This document shows positions 1-6,867 of a stretch of DNA of 10,613 nucleotides, piece after piece. The translations under genes and the position numbers were made by a program. Origin of the DNA: Planctomycetota bacterium (GTDB lineage Bacteria > Planctomycetota > Planctomycetia > Pirellulales > UBA7805); the NCBI GenBank assembly GCA_014237955.1, contig JABABY010000053.1, positions 1-10,613 on the forward strand, read 5' to 3'. Below the pieces are notes generated by a model that was given only the letters and a program-made list of their open reading frames with translations, searched no databases and had not been told where the DNA came from. Position 1 is the first letter of the stretch. The number at the start of each line of letters is the position of its first letter.

Positions 1-738
1 CGTATTGGTGTCAACTGCGGGAGTGTCGATCCTGCCAAGGCGAGTGAGTACGATCGCGACGATTCAATGACTCCGATGCTCGAAAGCGCATTTGAGCATT
101 GTGAGTTTCTTGATGGCCTTCAATTCACGAGATATTGTGTCTCTTTAAAAGATTCCGATCCACAAAAAGTTGTTGCGGTCAATAAGCGGTTTTCCTCGCG
201 AAGAAGTGATATTCCACTCCACCTTGGTGTTACTGAGGCGGGTATGCCTCCCGAGGGGATCACCAAAACCCGGATTGCGCTGGAACCATTAATTGGTACA
301 GGAATTGGTGATACGCTACGTGTCTCGCTGACGGTTGCGAATGATCGTAAGGTCGAGGAAATTTACACAGGTAAAAAAATCCTGGAAGATATTTCTGCCG
401 GCCGCGTTCGGACGGTTGTCGATTTTGGTCGCGACTCGCTGAACATCATCAGTTGTCCAAGTTGTTCACGCGTAGAAAATGAGGCCTTTGTGGAGTTGGC
501 TGAGCAAGTGAAGCAGATCACCCGATATGCCGAGGAGCATCGGCTCACGATTGCTGTCATGGGGTGCCGCGTGAATGGTCCCGGCGAAACGGACGATGCC
601 GATTTGGGGCTCTGGTGCGGCCCGAAACAGGTCCATTTAAAACGAGGCTCCGATCTGGTGGGTATCTTCTCTTACGACGAAATCCTCCCGAAGCTTAAAG
701 AGGAACTCGATCGCATCATCTCCGTGGTAGTGGGATAG
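1..738 (+). CDS. ispG: 4-hydroxy-3-methylbut-2-en-1-yl diphosphate synthase IspG (5'-truncated)
   Basis: IspG reductively converts 2-C-methyl-D-erythritol 2,4-cyclodiphosphate to HMBPP, the penultimate step of the MEP isoprenoid pathway, using a [4Fe-4S] cluster in the cytoplasm. The reading frame is open from base 1, where it encodes RIGVNCGSVDPAK, a typical IspG segment, so the true start lies left of the window. About 245 C-terminal residues are present; bacterial IspG usually has about 360-400. The conserved HLGVTEAG and GIGDTLRVSL blocks are present. The cluster ligands are visible: the CPSC pair (Cys codons at 454 and 463), then Cys at 565 in GCRVNGPGE, with the ligand Glu at 586. The ATG at 67 is internal and should not be taken as the start. 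No obvious terminator follows. The next plus-strand gene begins about 110 bp downstream. Identification is very secure. Confidence 0.96.
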   Translation, partial: RIGVNCGSVDPAKASEYDRDDSMTPMLESAFEHCEFLDGLQFTRYCVSLKDSDPQKVVAVNKRFSSRRSDIPLHLGVTEAGMPPEGITKTRIALEPLIGTGIGDTLRVSLTVANDRKVEEIYTGKKILEDISAGRVRTVVDFGRDSLNIISCPSCSRVENEAFVELAEQVKQITRYAEEHRLTIAVMGCRVNGPGETDDADLGLWCGPKQVHLKRGSDLVGIFSYDEILPKLKEELDRIISVVVG

Positions 739-847
739 GCCCGCTTTTCATTTGATCTGGCATTGTTGCGCGAGATCCTTATTATAGAGGCCTGTGGCCC
801 TGGATGGTCGTGTCCGGTCCGAATTGCTTCTTCAGGGATGGATGAGA

Positions 848-1693
848 ATGAAGAGCCACATGATGTGGTTGCTGATGCTGATGGCGAGTCTTGGAGGCTG
901 CCGTTGGTTCACGGTGCCTCCCCACCTTCCCGTTGCCAGCAGTGTTGCATTGGATGAATTGATCGTCTACAGCGATTTTGAGCTTCCGGAGAACCATCGT
1001 TTGTTGCGGGATCTTGAACTCTTGCGCGCCGATGTTACGGGGCAGTTATCCATGCCAGTATCGGATGAGCAGATTCAGGTCTACGTCTTTAAGACTCCAA
1101 AGCGTTACAAGAAGTTTTTGCGAGAGCATTTCCCCAACTTTCCCGATCGCCGCGCCTTTTTTGTAGAGACCGATACTCGGCTGAGCGTGTACAGTTATTG
1201 GGGTGATCGCATTGCAGAGGACCTTCGGCACGAAGTCTGCCATGGGTATCTACATGCAGTTGTTCCCGAGATACCATTGTGGTTGGATGAAGGCCTTGCC
1301 GAATATTTCGAATGTTCTCGGGGCGATGCGGGGCTCAATGAGATGCATCTCGAGCAACTGCTTGAAGCACAAGATGATCGAGAGTGGCAGCCTGATCTGG
1401 CACATCTTGAGCAGTTGGAAAATGTCAGTGAGATGCATCAGATTGAATATGCTGAATCCTGGCTCTGGGCCCATTTTTTCTTGCGAACAACACCGGCCCG
1501 CAAACAAATTCTCCAGGACTATCTGACGCAATGTCGAACGCATCCTGCTCGGCCTTTGTCCAAAGGTTTACTAAAGGTTGAACCAGATGCCGAGAAAAAT
1601 CTGATCGCACATCTTAAAATGCTCAAAGAGACGCCGTCACTTTTTCAGGATCAAGCCGACGTCAAAAGTCTCGAGACTGACCGCCTGAAATAA
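848..1693 (+). CDS. Putative lipoprotein zinc metallopeptidase (HExxH, DUF1570/peptidase-MA-like)
   Basis: This is a 281-residue protein with a lipoprotein signal. MKSHMMWLLMLMASLGGC gives a basic start, a hydrophobic core and an LGGC lipobox, so the mature protein would begin at Cys18 and sit on a membrane outside the cytoplasm. A gluzincin-like site follows: HEVCH at residues 128-132 (two zinc ligands plus the catalytic Glu), then WLDEGLAEYF at about 145-154, whose DEG Glu is the likely third ligand. This spacing resembles the DUF1570 and peptidase-MA-like groups, but the substrate is unknown. The ATG at 848 was chosen because AGGGA (834-838) lies 9 nt upstream and the signal peptide then has normal length. 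The frame is also open from GTG 794 and ATG 842. Downstream of the catalytic region the sequence is mostly helical and charged, with no recognised domain. The last 57 bp overlap the convergent GNAT gene. Peptidase activity is inferred from the motif only. Confidence 0.75.
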   Translation: MKSHMMWLLMLMASLGGCRWFTVPPHLPVASSVALDELIVYSDFELPENHRLLRDLELLRADVTGQLSMPVSDEQIQVYVFKTPKRYKKFLREHFPNFPDRRAFFVETDTRLSVYSYWGDRIAEDLRHEVCHGYLHAVVPEIPLWLDEGLAEYFECSRGDAGLNEMHLEQLLEAQDDREWQPDLAHLEQLENVSEMHQIEYAESWLWAHFFLRTTPARKQILQDYLTQCRTHPARPLSKGLLKVEPDAEKNLIAHLKMLKETPSLFQDQADVKSLETDRLK

Positions 1694-2596
1694 CTCCTTG
1701 GTAGCCTCATCCTCCGCGTCAGCCTGGGTCTGTATAAAAGCGATTTCCTGCTGCTGCAGATAGCGGAAGGATTCTAACAGCAAATATCGGACGACACTAA
1801 AATCTTGCTCTGTGTCTGAAATGTCAATTTTCGAGAGCCCCATCGTTCGCGGACCGTTGTTGGCAAAAAGCGACTGCATGTCCCAAAAAATCGCAGATGC
1901 CACAAGCGTTCCGCCTGCGGTTGGTGTTGCCGTCACTTGAAGTTGGGGCAGAAATCCTTGAGTACAGGCATCCCACCAAGATCGCGATTTTGGATCCGGC
2001 AGATAGTCGATTTTCATGGATCGACGCAGACGCAATACCTCCCGATCAAAACCGACATGCACTGTATTGAGATCACACTTTGAGAGTGCAATGCGTCCGA
2101 CGCTCTGGTAGCCGCTGTTTGTGAAGAAGTCGCAACGCTGTGTGTCGGATTCTAAAATTCCAGGAAGTTGGCTCCCGCCGTAGAGTCCGAGGTAAAATGG
2201 GCATGTCGTATCGAATCCGGCAGCAACGATTTCTTGGGCACCCCGGTCTCTTAAATACTGCTCTCCGCGTTTGAGCAACTCGTCGGCGATAGTGGGGTCT
2301 TTACAATCGGCGTGGACCAATAGCATCGAGACAACGCCAAGGTGAGGATCGAGATCGGTTTCGTCCGCGTTGGGGCCAAAACCGGCATGAACAAATCCGA
2401 TCACACGGTTTTCTTCAACGGCTGTGATTAATCCTTGTCGATCAAAATAGGGTTTGGAGAGTACCAGTTGATCAAACAGGTCGATGGAAAGATCTGTAAG
2501 CAGTGCACTATCGGCGCCGTGATTGTTCCAGATCCGGATCAGATCGGTAATATCACCATTGAGAAACGGTCGAAAAGATACCATTCTGTTTTTCAT
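1637..2596 (-). CDS. Tandem GNAT-family N-acetyltransferase
   Basis: The 319-residue protein looks like two GCN5-related acetyltransferase domains in a row, an arrangement seen in MshD-like enzymes. The first (about 5-170) has the beta4-alpha3 pattern GVVSMLLVHADCKDPTIADELL, where the acetyl-CoA loop normally sits, followed by YLRDRGAQEI and the C-terminal GNAT-like SGYQSVG. The second (about 190-319) ends in a run resembling the terminal GNAT strands, IAFIQTQADAEDEATKELF. Neither half shows a clean Q/RxxGxG/A pyrophosphate loop, so one or both acetyl-CoA sites may be degenerate. The substrate cannot be told. The start ATG overlaps the Rieske stop as ATGA and has no Shine-Dalgarno, so translation probably depends on coupling to the upstream gene. 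The 3' end overlaps the convergent lipoprotein gene by 57 bp. The GNAT fold call is fairly sure; the function is not. Confidence 0.75.
   Translation of the reverse strand: MKNRMVSFRPFLNGDITDLIRIWNNHGADSALLTDLSIDLFDQLVLSKPYFDRQGLITAVEENRVIGFVHAGFGPNADETDLDPHLGVVSMLLVHADCKDPTIADELLKRGEQYLRDRGAQEIVAAGFDTTCPFYLGLYGGSQLPGILESDTQRCDFFTNSGYQSVGRIALSKCDLNTVHVGFDREVLRLRRSMKIDYLPDPKSRSWWDACTQGFLPQLQVTATPTAGGTLVASAIFWDMQSLFANNGPRTMGLSKIDISDTEQDFSVVRYLLLESFRYLQQQEIAFIQTQADAEDEATKELFQAVSLETFDVGLILKK
1667..1678. repeat. 12-bp perfect palindrome inside a convergent gene overlap
   Basis: AGTCTCGAGACT is its own reverse complement. It lies within the 57-bp overlap between the lipoprotein gene (plus) and the GNAT gene (minus). 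As a result both strands encode Ser-Leu-Glu-Thr here. It could form a short cruciform or RNA hairpin with almost no loop, but it has no following T-run in either direction, so it is not a standard terminator. It may be chance. Confidence 0.5.
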
Positions 2597-2946
2597 GAAA
2601 ACCGAATCAGAACGGTTTCCCCTTCCACGCGTACATCATAATTGGGGTGTTGAAGCGTATCGCACGAAAGATAAGCGCCTGTCCGCACGTCAAATTGCCA
2701 GCCATGCCAGGGGCAAGTCACAACATGTTTCTCCAGGTGCCCCTTACCTAAAGGAGCACATTGATGCGGGCAAACGCCGTCAAGGGCGTAAAAAGTTCCA
2801 TCCACGTTAAAGAGCGCAATCACACGATCTCCAATCACTCGCTCCAGCGATGATTTGGGGGGGCAATCGGCGACGTTTGCAAGTTCGTGCCACTCACTCA
2901 TTGTACATTCGGGATACCGATTAGAGGTTGCATGGATCGGTGCCAT
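2593..2946 (-). CDS. Rieske [2Fe-2S] ferredoxin-like protein (NirD-like)
   Basis: This is a small (117-residue) single-domain Rieske protein, cytoplasmic by the absence of a signal peptide or membrane segment. The two cluster-binding boxes are clear: CPH with the following Q-C-A-P-L (Cys59, His61) and CPWH (Cys78, His81), 17 residues apart. The HGWQFDVRTG context is typical of stand-alone Rieske ferredoxins and the nitrite reductase small-subunit family. No oxygenase catalytic subunit lies nearby, so its electron partner is unknown. Two starts are possible. ATG 2946 is 16 nt after the acyltransferase stop. ATG 2901 (MSEWHEL) would remove a 15-residue extension not typical of the family. Neither has a good Shine-Dalgarno. 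The stop overlaps the start of the GNAT gene (ATGA). The family call is very secure; the start is uncertain. Confidence 0.9.
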   Translation of the reverse strand: MAPIHATSNRYPECTMSEWHELANVADCPPKSSLERVIGDRVIALFNVDGTFYALDGVCPHQCAPLGKGHLEKHVVTCPWHGWQFDVRTGAYLSCDTLQHPNYDVRVEGETVLIRFS

Positions 2947-2962
2947 GATGGGATATCACATT

Positions 2963-3880
2963 TCATGCTGCCGAGCGTTTTCGTCTTGGGACGCGAGGTT
3001 TGCCTTTCCAGCGTCTATGGGCCCACCAGTACTGGTGAGGATCCCTTCGGATGATCATCTCAAGATTCTGGGTATACCAGCAGGTCAATTCGCGAACCCC
3101 CTGATACTCTTTTTGATGGACTTTCGGATCGGCGACTCCCTCGCAACCAAGTTCAAAATGGAGCGTACCTTCCATGCGTTTGCAATAGGCAACGATCATA
3201 GGTGCTTCAAAAGTCAATCCAAAGAGTGCAATCGCTTTGTGTGTTGAAGCGGGGCGACCAAAGAAATCGACCCAGCATCCGCGATCTCCAGCTGCCTGAT
3301 CTCCGAGTACCAAAAGCGATGTTCCGGAAGAGAGCAAGGCCTCAGCTTCTTTGGCACTTCCTTGTTTTTTTAACATGCGGAGACCATTTTTTGACCGCTG
3401 CTGATTAAAAAAAGTATCGAGAAATGGATTGTCCAGAGGACGGGCAATGGTAAATATTGGAAATCCAAACAGCCCAAAAACCATTCCACCCAGCTCAAAA
3501 TTACCGTAATGCCCGGAAACAATAACCTGGGGGCGGCGGTCTAGGAGGGTGCGTACCAACAGACGCTTGTTTTTGAAGTGGATGTGGTCGCGCCAATTGG
3601 TCAAATGGATCTTACGATGAGCAAGGGCAATTTCAATGATCATCTGAAGAAGGTGTTCCCAGTGCTTGCGAGCAAGAATCTTGCGTTGTTGTATTGTCAG
3701 GCTGGGGAACGCATGTCGGAGATTGTCATCGATCACGTCGGCACGGATTTTAAATACTTCCGTTAAGGCGCGCAGGAGTGGGTATGCAATCCGCAAAGAA
3801 GATTGAACTGGCAATGCCCCGACGATGCATAGGGCAATCCGCACAACAAAATAGACAAGATAGTCTGCTACCAGTTTCAT
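2963..3880 (-). CDS. Lipid A biosynthesis (lysophospholipid) acyltransferase, HtrB/LpxL/LpxM family
   Basis: Members of this family add secondary acyl chains to lipid A precursors at the inner face of the cytoplasmic membrane. The 305-residue length is normal. A hydrophobic N-terminal anchor (about 5-25) is followed by the catalytic HX4E motif HYGNFE (His124, Glu129), an ARPLDN block, a GDQAAGDRG segment near the middle, and a C-terminal HQYWWAHRRWK, which is a hallmark of LpxL-type enzymes. The ATG at 3880 is preferred over the TTG immediately before it (3883). AGGGA lies about 10 nt upstream of the ATG, with GGAG a little further up. It appears to be the first gene of a three-gene set with the Rieske and GNAT genes. 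A TATAGT -10-like element lies about 30 bp upstream. The acyl donor and exact acceptor cannot be decided from sequence. Confidence 0.9.
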   Translation of the reverse strand: MKLVADYLVYFVVRIALCIVGALPVQSSLRIAYPLLRALTEVFKIRADVIDDNLRHAFPSLTIQQRKILARKHWEHLLQMIIEIALAHRKIHLTNWRDHIHFKNKRLLVRTLLDRRPQVIVSGHYGNFELGGMVFGLFGFPIFTIARPLDNPFLDTFFNQQRSKNGLRMLKKQGSAKEAEALLSSGTSLLVLGDQAAGDRGCWVDFFGRPASTHKAIALFGLTFEAPMIVAYCKRMEGTLHFELGCEGVADPKVHQKEYQGVRELTCWYTQNLEMIIRRDPHQYWWAHRRWKGKPRVPRRKRSAA

Positions 3881-3910
3881 CAATCTGCCATCCCTGGCTC
3901 CTCGTGATTT

Positions 3911-3916
3911 ACTATA
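3911..3916 (-). promoter_or_regulatory. Candidate -10 element for the acyltransferase-Rieske-GNAT set
   Basis: On the minus strand this reads TATAGT, five of six matches to the sigma-70 -10 consensus. It lies about 30 bp upstream of the acyltransferase ATG, which would give a short leader. No convincing -35 hexamer lies 16-18 bp upstream, so this is a weak prediction. Confidence 0.3.
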
Positions 3917-4008
3917 GCTTCAAAGGACGCGTATTGTGGCACGAACGGCCCAATGTGAAAAGATCGAAAATAGGCATTTGCCCGCCCGGAAAGTGGCGTT
4001 TGCTCTTT

Positions 4009-4029
4009 GGTAGCCGGTTGTGGGCTACC
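4009..4029 (-). terminator. Stem-loop overlapping the oxidoreductase stop codon (possible terminator)
   Basis: GGTAGCC and GGCTACC form a perfect 7-bp stem around a 7-nt loop. The hairpin overlaps the TAG stop (4025-4027) of the Gfo/Idh/MocA gene. On the minus strand it is followed by AAAGAGC rather than a T-run, so it is not a classic intrinsic terminator. It could protect the mRNA 3' end or act as a terminator of a less common type. Confidence 0.3.
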
Positions 4030-5104
4030 TCTTGCGGGCATGTAGAATCGGGTCTTTTTTCAGTGGCAACTCTATTGCTTTACCACTCTCAGCGGCTTTG
4101 TAGATACCGAGGATGATCTCGACACTCTTTCGCCCTTCTTTGCCATCAATGGCAGGCTGCTTCTTTGTTCGGATTGCACGGAGAATATCCCGAAACTGCA
4201 AAACGTGCCCATGGTGGCCGATTGCTGTCGGGTCGCTGGCCCCCCCTCCGCCAGAATGCGTTTCGCGCATGCGCCGAAGAATGGCAGCATCACGCCGGTC
4301 TTTCTTCGAAAAATCCCAGACTTTGAGATCTTCCTCTTCCAGAACCGCAGTCCCTAAGGAACCATGAATTTCAATGCGTTTTAGATAGCCTGGCCAGGCT
4401 GCGGTGGTGGCTTCAATGACGCCGAGTGCTCCCGACTTGAATCTTAATGTAGCCACTGCGGTGTCCTCAACCGCGATTCGTTTGTGGGCGAGCGTCGCCG
4501 ATTGAGCGCGAATTTCGACTACGGGTCCCATCAGCCAGCTCAAAAGATCGACACTGTGAATGGCTTGGTTCATAAGCGCCCCGCCACCATCCAGTTCCCA
4601 CGTCCCCCGCCACTGTCCACTGTCGTAATATTCCTGGGTCCGGTACCACTTGACGTAGGCATCTCCCATCGTCACTTTTCCGAATCGTTTTGTATCAACG
4701 GCTCTTTTCAATTCGATGCTTGCAGAATGGAATCGTGACGGAAAAATAGTTGAGAGTTTGACCCGGTTCGCCTTACAGGCGTTGATGATGTTGTCGCATC
4801 GTGCGAGGGTAATTTCCAGGGGCTTTTCTACGACCACATGCTTTCCAGCGGTAGCAGCAGCCACGGCCGGCTCCATATGCGCACCACTCGGCGTGCCAAT
4901 GGTAACAATGTCGATTCGTTCGTCTGCGAGCATGTCGTCGAGTGTGTGGTAGGCCTGGCAGCCGGTGGTTTTAGCGAGGTGATCGGCAGCGCTCGAGAAA
5001 CGGTCGTAGCATGCGATTAGTTTTGCGCCGCGAAGGTCTTCGATCGCACGGGCATGAAAATTAGCGATCATACCGCAACCAATGATTCCAAAGCCGTAGG
5101 CCAT
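4025..5104 (-). CDS. Gfo/Idh/MocA family NAD(P)-dependent oxidoreductase
   Basis: The 359-residue protein has the family's two-domain layout. The N-terminal Rossmann fold begins GIIGCGMIA (Gly9 and Gly11 in the GxG turn) and runs to about residue 120, including the VVEKPLE motif with the conserved Lys94. The C-terminal alpha/beta domain carries GGGALMNQAIH with the likely catalytic His183. Such enzymes oxidise or reduce sugars, inositols or related compounds. The substrate cannot be assigned, although the length and motif order are close to bacterial sugar and UDP-sugar dehydrogenase relatives. No Tat signal is seen, so it is probably cytoplasmic. The ATG at 5104 was chosen over TTG 5107 because AAAGGA lies about 10 nt upstream. 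It seems to be transcribed alone: a TATAAT box lies about 57 bp upstream and a stem-loop lies at the stop. The family is certain; the role is open. Confidence 0.9.
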   Translation of the reverse strand: MAYGFGIIGCGMIANFHARAIEDLRGAKLIACYDRFSSAADHLAKTTGCQAYHTLDDMLADERIDIVTIGTPSGAHMEPAVAAATAGKHVVVEKPLEITLARCDNIINACKANRVKLSTIFPSRFHSASIELKRAVDTKRFGKVTMGDAYVKWYRTQEYYDSGQWRGTWELDGGGALMNQAIHSVDLLSWLMGPVVEIRAQSATLAHKRIAVEDTAVATLRFKSGALGVIEATTAAWPGYLKRIEIHGSLGTAVLEEEDLKVWDFSKKDRRDAAILRRMRETHSGGGGASDPTAIGHHGHVLQFRDILRAIRTKKQPAIDGKEGRKSVEIILGIYKAAESGKAIELPLKKDPILHARKR

Positions 5105-5160
5105 CAATCAGATTCCTTTGGGATAAAGGTGTCGAAGCAAAGCTCCGGGCACGTGTCGCG

Positions 5161-5188
5161 ATTATAGTTCAGCGGGGTTGATCGACTA
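5161..5188 (-). promoter_or_regulatory. Candidate sigma-70 promoter for the Gfo/Idh/MocA gene
   Basis: On the minus strand a perfect TATAAT (5166-5161) is preceded, with a 16-bp spacer, by TAGTCG (5188-5183), which matches only three positions of TTGACA. The start point would fall near 5154 and give a leader of about 50 nt before ATG 5104. The -10 is strong and the -35 weak. Confidence 0.45.
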
Positions 5189-5227
5189 GGGGTACATCTT
5201 TCTACAACTCGCCATTGGCCGGATTCA

Positions 5228-6178
5228 TTAAAGCCCTGCCCCCTCGCTCATTCCTTCCAGGATGGAGAGCATGCTGAACCCATTTAAGGCCATATGAACA
5301 ACGATACAGGGCAGGATCCGATGTGTCTTCGCATAGAGATATCCCAGGACTAAAGCGAGTACGAAAAGGGGAATTGGATCGGGGCCATGGCCCACATGCA
5401 AAAGGGAGAATGTCAGCGAACTGATGATGATCGGTTGCCACATGAAGGGTGGTGGAACCTCGGCGGCGATCACGGTTCCGGGACGGGGCTCCTGTTGCGA
5501 AAGCTGTGCGGTGAGCAGTACCCGGGTCCGATAAAAGGCCTTTTCCAGCCAGCCCTGCAGTACCACACGAAACAAAAATTCCTCCACGAACGGTGCCGCG
5601 ATAACGACCGAGAAAAAACACCAGAAAATAATGGCCGGAGTCGGATTGTCGCGAATGACCGTTTCGATTGGATGTGCCGCCTGCTCCTCGACCAGTTTGT
5701 TATAGACGATTTTTAAGGCAAACTGAATCAGATAGACTACCGGCGCAATGGCAACGAAGGCGATCAGTCCGCAAATCAAGTCACTCTTGATCCGGTTTGC
5801 ACGGAAGCCAAGATCAGATAACGTTGCCTTGAGGTCAATGCGCAAAAAAGTGATGGTCAGCGCGGCAGCCACAAATTTTAGCAGGCTGTCGCCCCCGAGA
5901 ATCCAGGCAATCACGCTGGGGTTATTGTCGAACCCGTTTTCGTCCCAAGGGATATCAAATCGCTGTTGGACGATGACGATTGCCATCACAGGCAAAACGA
6001 CGTACAGGAAAAATGCAACTGCGACATGGGTTCCTCGCCACGGTACAAGCGATCGTGGCTCCGTGCGGAGCAGTTCGGTATCGCAGCGATATCGGGCAAG
6101 AAGACCGAGCCAGATGACAGCGCTTGAGCCGAGGAGTGTCGCCAGGGCACCTGCCATAAGCAATTGGATTGTGGACAT
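5228..6178 (-). CDS. CPBP family intramembrane glutamic endopeptidase (CAAX protease/Abi-like)
   Basis: This 316-residue polytopic membrane protein has all three CPBP/ABI protease motifs. These are EEFLFR (Glu199, Glu200, Arg204, the EExxxR motif), FSLLH (Phe257, His261) and HMALN (His295, Asn299). Hydrophobic segments are seen at about 5-27, 52-70, 88-112, 133-158, 182-198, 248-262, 270-282 and 288-304. Between motifs 1 and 2 there is a rather long hydrophilic stretch (about 215-247) rich in Gln, Glu and Pro. Related bacterial proteins have been linked to protein maturation, bacteriocin immunity and signalling; the substrate here is unknown. The start is ATG 6178 with no recognisable Shine-Dalgarno. 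The gene is 76 bp downstream of pgsA on the same strand and is probably co-transcribed with it. The C-terminus is short after motif 3. The family call is secure. Confidence 0.88.
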   Translation of the reverse strand: MSTIQLLMAGALATLLGSSAVIWLGLLARYRCDTELLRTEPRSLVPWRGTHVAVAFFLYVVLPVMAIVIVQQRFDIPWDENGFDNNPSVIAWILGGDSLLKFVAAALTITFLRIDLKATLSDLGFRANRIKSDLICGLIAFVAIAPVVYLIQFALKIVYNKLVEEQAAHPIETVIRDNPTPAIIFWCFFSVVIAAPFVEEFLFRVVLQGWLEKAFYRTRVLLTAQLSQQEPRPGTVIAAEVPPPFMWQPIIISSLTFSLLHVGHGPDPIPLFVLALVLGYLYAKTHRILPCIVVHMALNGFSMLSILEGMSEGAGL

Positions 6179-6254
6179 AAAACAGCACGCTGAACTAGAA
6201 TTTGGCTTTGGGCTTCGAAGGGCGACCCAATCGCGATGGGCAGTAGTGAAGGAT

Positions 6255-6863
6255 TCAGTGACGCATCAGACGTGCCGCCACCACGAGATATTCACCCCCG
6301 GAATAGAGCGTCAACAGGATGGCCGCCCAGAGGATTGTCACGACTGTCACTGCCAGCCACGAAGGTTCGTTGCCCCCAAATGTCAGCAGGTAAAGACTCG
6401 CAATGACCGCCAGACACTGGAGGACCATTTTCAGTTTGCCGGCCATTTTTGCGGAAAAGTCGGTCCCCTGCTGCTCGAAGAAACTACGCAGTACGGTAAC
6501 GAGCATCTCCCGGCCAGTGACCACAACCGCCATCCAGGCGGTAACCTGCGATCCCGGGCTGGCAACGAGAAAGATAAATGTGCCACAAATAATCACTTTA
6601 TCGACAAAGGGATCAAAAATTCTTCCCAGTACGGTCACCTGTCCGTAGCGGCGTGCCCAAAATCCATCGATCCAATCGGTGCTCGCCGCTATGACAAAGA
6701 TAATGAGCGCGGCCCAGTAGAGTTGCGGTCGGATCTCCTCTGAAGTATTTTCCAGTTGGGCAATACCGACAACGATGAACAAAGCAATTGCCAGAATCAA
6801 TCTTAACGAAGTAAGAAGATTGGGGAAATTGAGCGGTGATGGGCCAGATGTTTTTTTGTTCAT
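6255..6863 (-). CDS. pgsA: CDP-diacylglycerol--glycerol-3-phosphate 3-phosphatidyltransferase (PgsA-like)
   Basis: PgsA makes phosphatidylglycerophosphate, the committed step to phosphatidylglycerol and cardiolipin, in the cytoplasmic membrane. The CDP-alcohol phosphotransferase signature DGx2ARx8Gx3Dx3D is perfect: Asp66, Gly67, Ala70, Arg71, Gly80, Asp84 and Asp88. The NFPNLLTSLRL segment (about 12-22) at the start of the first helix is typical of the family. Further membrane segments lie at about 22-36, 48-62, 90-120 and 140-190. At 202 residues from ATG 6863 the length suits PgsA. The frame extends upstream to ATG 6917, but that start would lie inside rimO and add a non-family extension. 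ATG 6863 is 4 nt after the rimO stop, with only a weak GAAGAG before it, suggesting coupling to rimO. Another CDP-alcohol transferase such as a phosphatidylserine synthase is less likely from the motif context. Confidence 0.88.
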   Translation of the reverse strand: MNKKTSGPSPLNFPNLLTSLRLILAIALFIVVGIAQLENTSEEIRPQLYWAALIIFVIAASTDWIDGFWARRYGQVTVLGRIFDPFVDKVIICGTFIFLVASPGSQVTAWMAVVVTGREMLVTVLRSFFEQQGTDFSAKMAGKLKMVLQCLAVIASLYLLTFGGNEPSWLAVTVVTILWAAILLTLYSGGEYLVVAARLMRH

Positions 6864-6867
6864 CTCT

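Noticed and set aside
752..790. Possible promoter between ispG and the lipoprotein gene (TTGATC, TATTAT)
   Set aside because: The spacing between the hexamers is about 22 bp, too long for a sigma-70 promoter, and no other pair fits better.
5105..5227. Possible tRNA or small RNA in the gap before the oxidoreductase gene
   Set aside because: No T-loop GGTTCRANYCC or cloverleaf pairing is present; only a promoter-like TATAAT is seen.
5202..5621. 139-codon open frame on the minus strand
   Set aside because: It overlaps the CPBP gene in another frame on the same strand and has no supporting motif.
5748..6743. 331-codon open frame on the plus strand
   Set aside because: It lies antisense to the CPBP protease and pgsA genes, which have clear motifs. 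The translation shows no family signature and has a low-complexity Arg/His/Thr-rich composition typical of a shadow frame.
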